Source: Pseudomonadota bacterium (GTDB lineage: Bacteria; Pseudomonadota; Alphaproteobacteria; Caulobacterales; Caulobacteraceae). Taken from it: 8,985 nucleotides of DNA. Each line of letters begins with the position of its first letter. Position 1 is the first letter of the stretch. The position numbers and the translations under genes were made by a program. Location of the stretch: assembly GCA_023412655.1 (NCBI GenBank), contig JAEYNH010000076.1:1-8985 (forward strand). The letters are read 5' to 3'. Of this stretch, positions 7,457 through 8,985 are shown piece after piece. The notes beneath the pieces were generated by a model that worked only from the letters and a program-made list of their open reading frames with translations, made no database searches and had not been told where the DNA came from.

Positions 7457-7484
7457 GGGCGTTCCTGAGAAAGCCGGAACGCCC
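7457..7484 (-). terminator. hairpin directly after the second TBDR gene
   Basis: A perfect 9-bp stem (7457-7465 with 7476-7484, GGGCGTTCC and its complement) and a 10-nt loop. It begins 11 nt downstream of the receptor's stop codon on the minus strand, where a terminator would be expected. The following bases are TCGG rather than a run of T, so it may be a weak or factor-assisted terminator, or a 3'-end stabilising element that lets some transcription reach the PrpD-family gene. Confidence 0.5.
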
Positions 7485-7495
7485 GATCGGCAGGG

Positions 7496-8985
7496 CTAGA
7501 AGCTCTTTCTCAGGCCCACGTAGTAGCGGCGCTGCAGAAGGTCATAGAGCCCAAGGTCGGTGCTCCCGTTGCCAGTCCAGACCGGCGGCGCGGTGTCGAA
7601 CAGATTGAGCACGCCCGCCCGGAACTGGGTGGACTTGTCGAAATTCCAGGTCGCCGCCAGATCCACATACGAGCGGTCCTTAACCCCCGGCTGGACCGGA
7701 ACCGCTAGGCCCACGTCCGAAGCGTGGCTCATTGCGTCGAACCACCGATAGCGCCCCGTCAGCGACAGCGGCCCATAGTCCCACGTCAACGACGTGGCGA
7801 CCTTCCACTCGGGAAAGGCGATAGCGCCGGGGTCGATCTGGCTGTTACCGATGGTCCCCACGAACTCGAGGAAGGGGGAGTCCGCCGTGTTCTTGATCTT
7901 GTATTGATCAAGGTAGGACACCATCACGTTCAGGCTCAGCCCGCCGATCTCGGCGAAGCCCAGGTCGGCGAATTGCGCCCGCCAGTCGAGTTGGAGATCG
8001 ACCCCCGCCACTTGGTAAGAGGCCAGGTTCAGCGTCGGCTGACGCTGAGTCTCGACCGTGCCGTTGAGGGTCCGGTCGGTGAGCTGGCAGAAGAAGTTGT
8101 TGACGTCGTAGTTCGGGTTCGAGCTGCCGTCGGTGTTGAAGCAGCGCTGCATCCCCACCTGAGCGGTAATCACGCCCACGGCGTCGTCGACCTGGATGTT
8201 GTAATAGTCCAGCGAGACCTGCAGGCGGCTCAGCAGGGGGCTTGAGAAGGGGCTCTCCCAGACGATCCCGGCGGTGTAGGTGTCGGCGGTCTCCTCCTTC
8301 AGGCCGGTATTGCCAGCCGCCACCCCGCTGACGGAGCTGCCGCCGAAGCGCAGGAGATCGATCACTTCCGCCGGCACGCCCTGATCAAGGCACAGCTGGC
8401 GAACACGGGCGTGATTGGCGTTCTGCGCCGGGTCGCGCCAGCGCGAGTTCGCGGCGCAGGGATCGCCGCCGCCGATGCTCGTCGAGCCCAGGCCGGCCGA
8501 AGCTCGCTCTGGCGGCGAATAGAGTTCGCCAAGGCTCGGCGCGCGAATGGCGCGCTGGTAGCTGCCGCGCAGCCGCACCGAGTCGATCACGCCCCAGTCG
8601 ACGCTGCCCTTGTAGGTGTGGACGCTGCCCACCGAGCTGTAGTCGGAAAAGCGGTAGGCGATGTCGGCGTTCAGGTGCTGCATGAACGGCTGGTCCCGGA
8701 CGAGCGGGATGAACAGTTCGCTGAACAGTTCGTAGACGTCATAGGCGCCGCCAGCCGAGCCGGTCGGCTGGTTGGGCCATACCTGTTGGCGCACCCGTTG
8801 TTCGTCCGGCTGGTAGTCGTAGGTCGCCCGCCGATACGAACCGCCAAGGGCGAAGCGGAGCTCGCCCGCCGGCAGGTCGAAGAGACCGCCCTGGAGGGTG
8901 CCCTCCACGATCTGCTGCTCGAACTTGGTCTCCTCCTGGATGACGCGGTTCAGGTAGTTGAAGCAATCTGGGTTGGTGTCGGACA
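7496..8985 (-). CDS. TonB-dependent receptor, C-terminal part (5' end outside window)
   Basis: An open frame runs from the right edge to a TAG at 7496-7498, giving the last 495 residues of a larger receptor. There is no start in the window: the GTG at 8906-8908 is internal, since 25 more in-frame codons continue to the edge. The fragment is beta-barrel only. It has alternating aromatic strands, the segment SYQRAIRAPSLGELY (141-155 of the fragment), GNTGLKEETADTYTAGIVW (224-242), FRAGVLNLFD (454-463) and a C-terminal Phe. SYQRAIRAPS..ELY and L-x-E-E-T are common in large Caulobacter/sphingomonad TBDRs. Three cysteine-bearing regions stand out: C7, C176/C198 and C281/C299, probably loop disulfides. 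Signal peptide, TonB box and plug should lie beyond the right edge. It is followed by two hairpins and the PrpD-family and permease genes on the same strand. Substrate unknown. Confidence 0.92.
   Translation of the reverse strand, partial: SDTNPDCFNYLNRVIQEETKFEQQIVEGTLQGGLFDLPAGELRFALGGSYRRATYDYQPDEQRVRQQVWPNQPTGSAGGAYDVYELFSELFIPLVRDQPFMQHLNADIAYRFSDYSSVGSVHTYKGSVDWGVIDSVRLRGSYQRAIRAPSLGELYSPPERASAGLGSTSIGGGDPCAANSRWRDPAQNANHARVRQLCLDQGVPAEVIDLLRFGGSSVSGVAAGNTGLKEETADTYTAGIVWESPFSSPLLSRLQVSLDYYNIQVDDAVGVITAQVGMQRCFNTDGSSNPNYDVNNFFCQLTDRTLNGTVETQRQPTLNLASYQVAGVDLQLDWRAQFADLGFAEIGGLSLNVMVSYLDQYKIKNTADSPFLEFVGTIGNSQIDPGAIAFPEWKVATSLTWDYGPLSLTGRYRWFDAMSHASDVGLAVPVQPGVKDRSYVDLAATWNFDKSTQFRAGVLNLFDTAPPVWTGNGSTDLGLYDLLQRRYYVGLRKSF

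Noticed and set aside
7496..8908. Second receptor as a complete gene starting at the GTG at 8906-8908
   Set aside because: The frame continues upstream without a stop to the window edge, and a start there would lack signal peptide, TonB box and plug. It is a gene cut by the window, not a short receptor.

Overview
The window is a GC-rich bacterial chromosome segment with six protein-coding genes, two of them for TonB-dependent outer-membrane receptors (TBDRs). The high GC, the very long spurious antisense frames, and the mix of TBDRs, major facilitator superfamily (MFS) carriers and a MmgE/PrpD-family protein suggest an oligotrophic Alphaproteobacterium such as Caulobacterales (Caulobacter/Phenylobacterium-like) or Sphingomonadales. 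This assignment is inference from gene content; there is no rRNA or other phylogenetic marker here.

Layout: the left arm is on the + strand. It holds a complete TBDR (31-2439), a strong intrinsic terminator (2445-2482), an MFS permease (2580-3830) and, 7 nt further on, a small cysteine-rich YkgJ-type protein (3838-4320). The right arm is on the - strand and reads from the right edge inward. It holds the C-terminal part of a second TBDR (7496-8985, 5' end outside the window), a 115-nt gap with two back-to-back perfect hairpins, a MmgE/PrpD-family protein (5938-7380) and a spinster-type MFS permease (4511-5941). The last two genes overlap in a GTGA. The arms converge on a 190-nt gap (4321-4510) that contains a 14-bp palindrome.

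How the genes may work together: each arm pairs an outer-membrane active-transport receptor with an inner-membrane carrier. The right arm adds a cytoplasmic enzyme-like protein of a family that contains 2-methylcitrate dehydratase, cis-aconitate decarboxylase and epimerases of carboxylates. The simplest reading is two small scavenging modules for organic, perhaps carboxylated, compounds. The substrates cannot be read from the sequence.

The most interesting point is that the PrpD-family protein lacks the histidine/aspartate residues expected at its canonical active site (Q at two histidine positions), so its chemistry is probably not that of PrpD or cis-aconitate decarboxylase. I found no mobile element, CRISPR array, tRNA, rRNA, transcriptional regulator or obvious defence system, and nothing that I would call a wholly new system.
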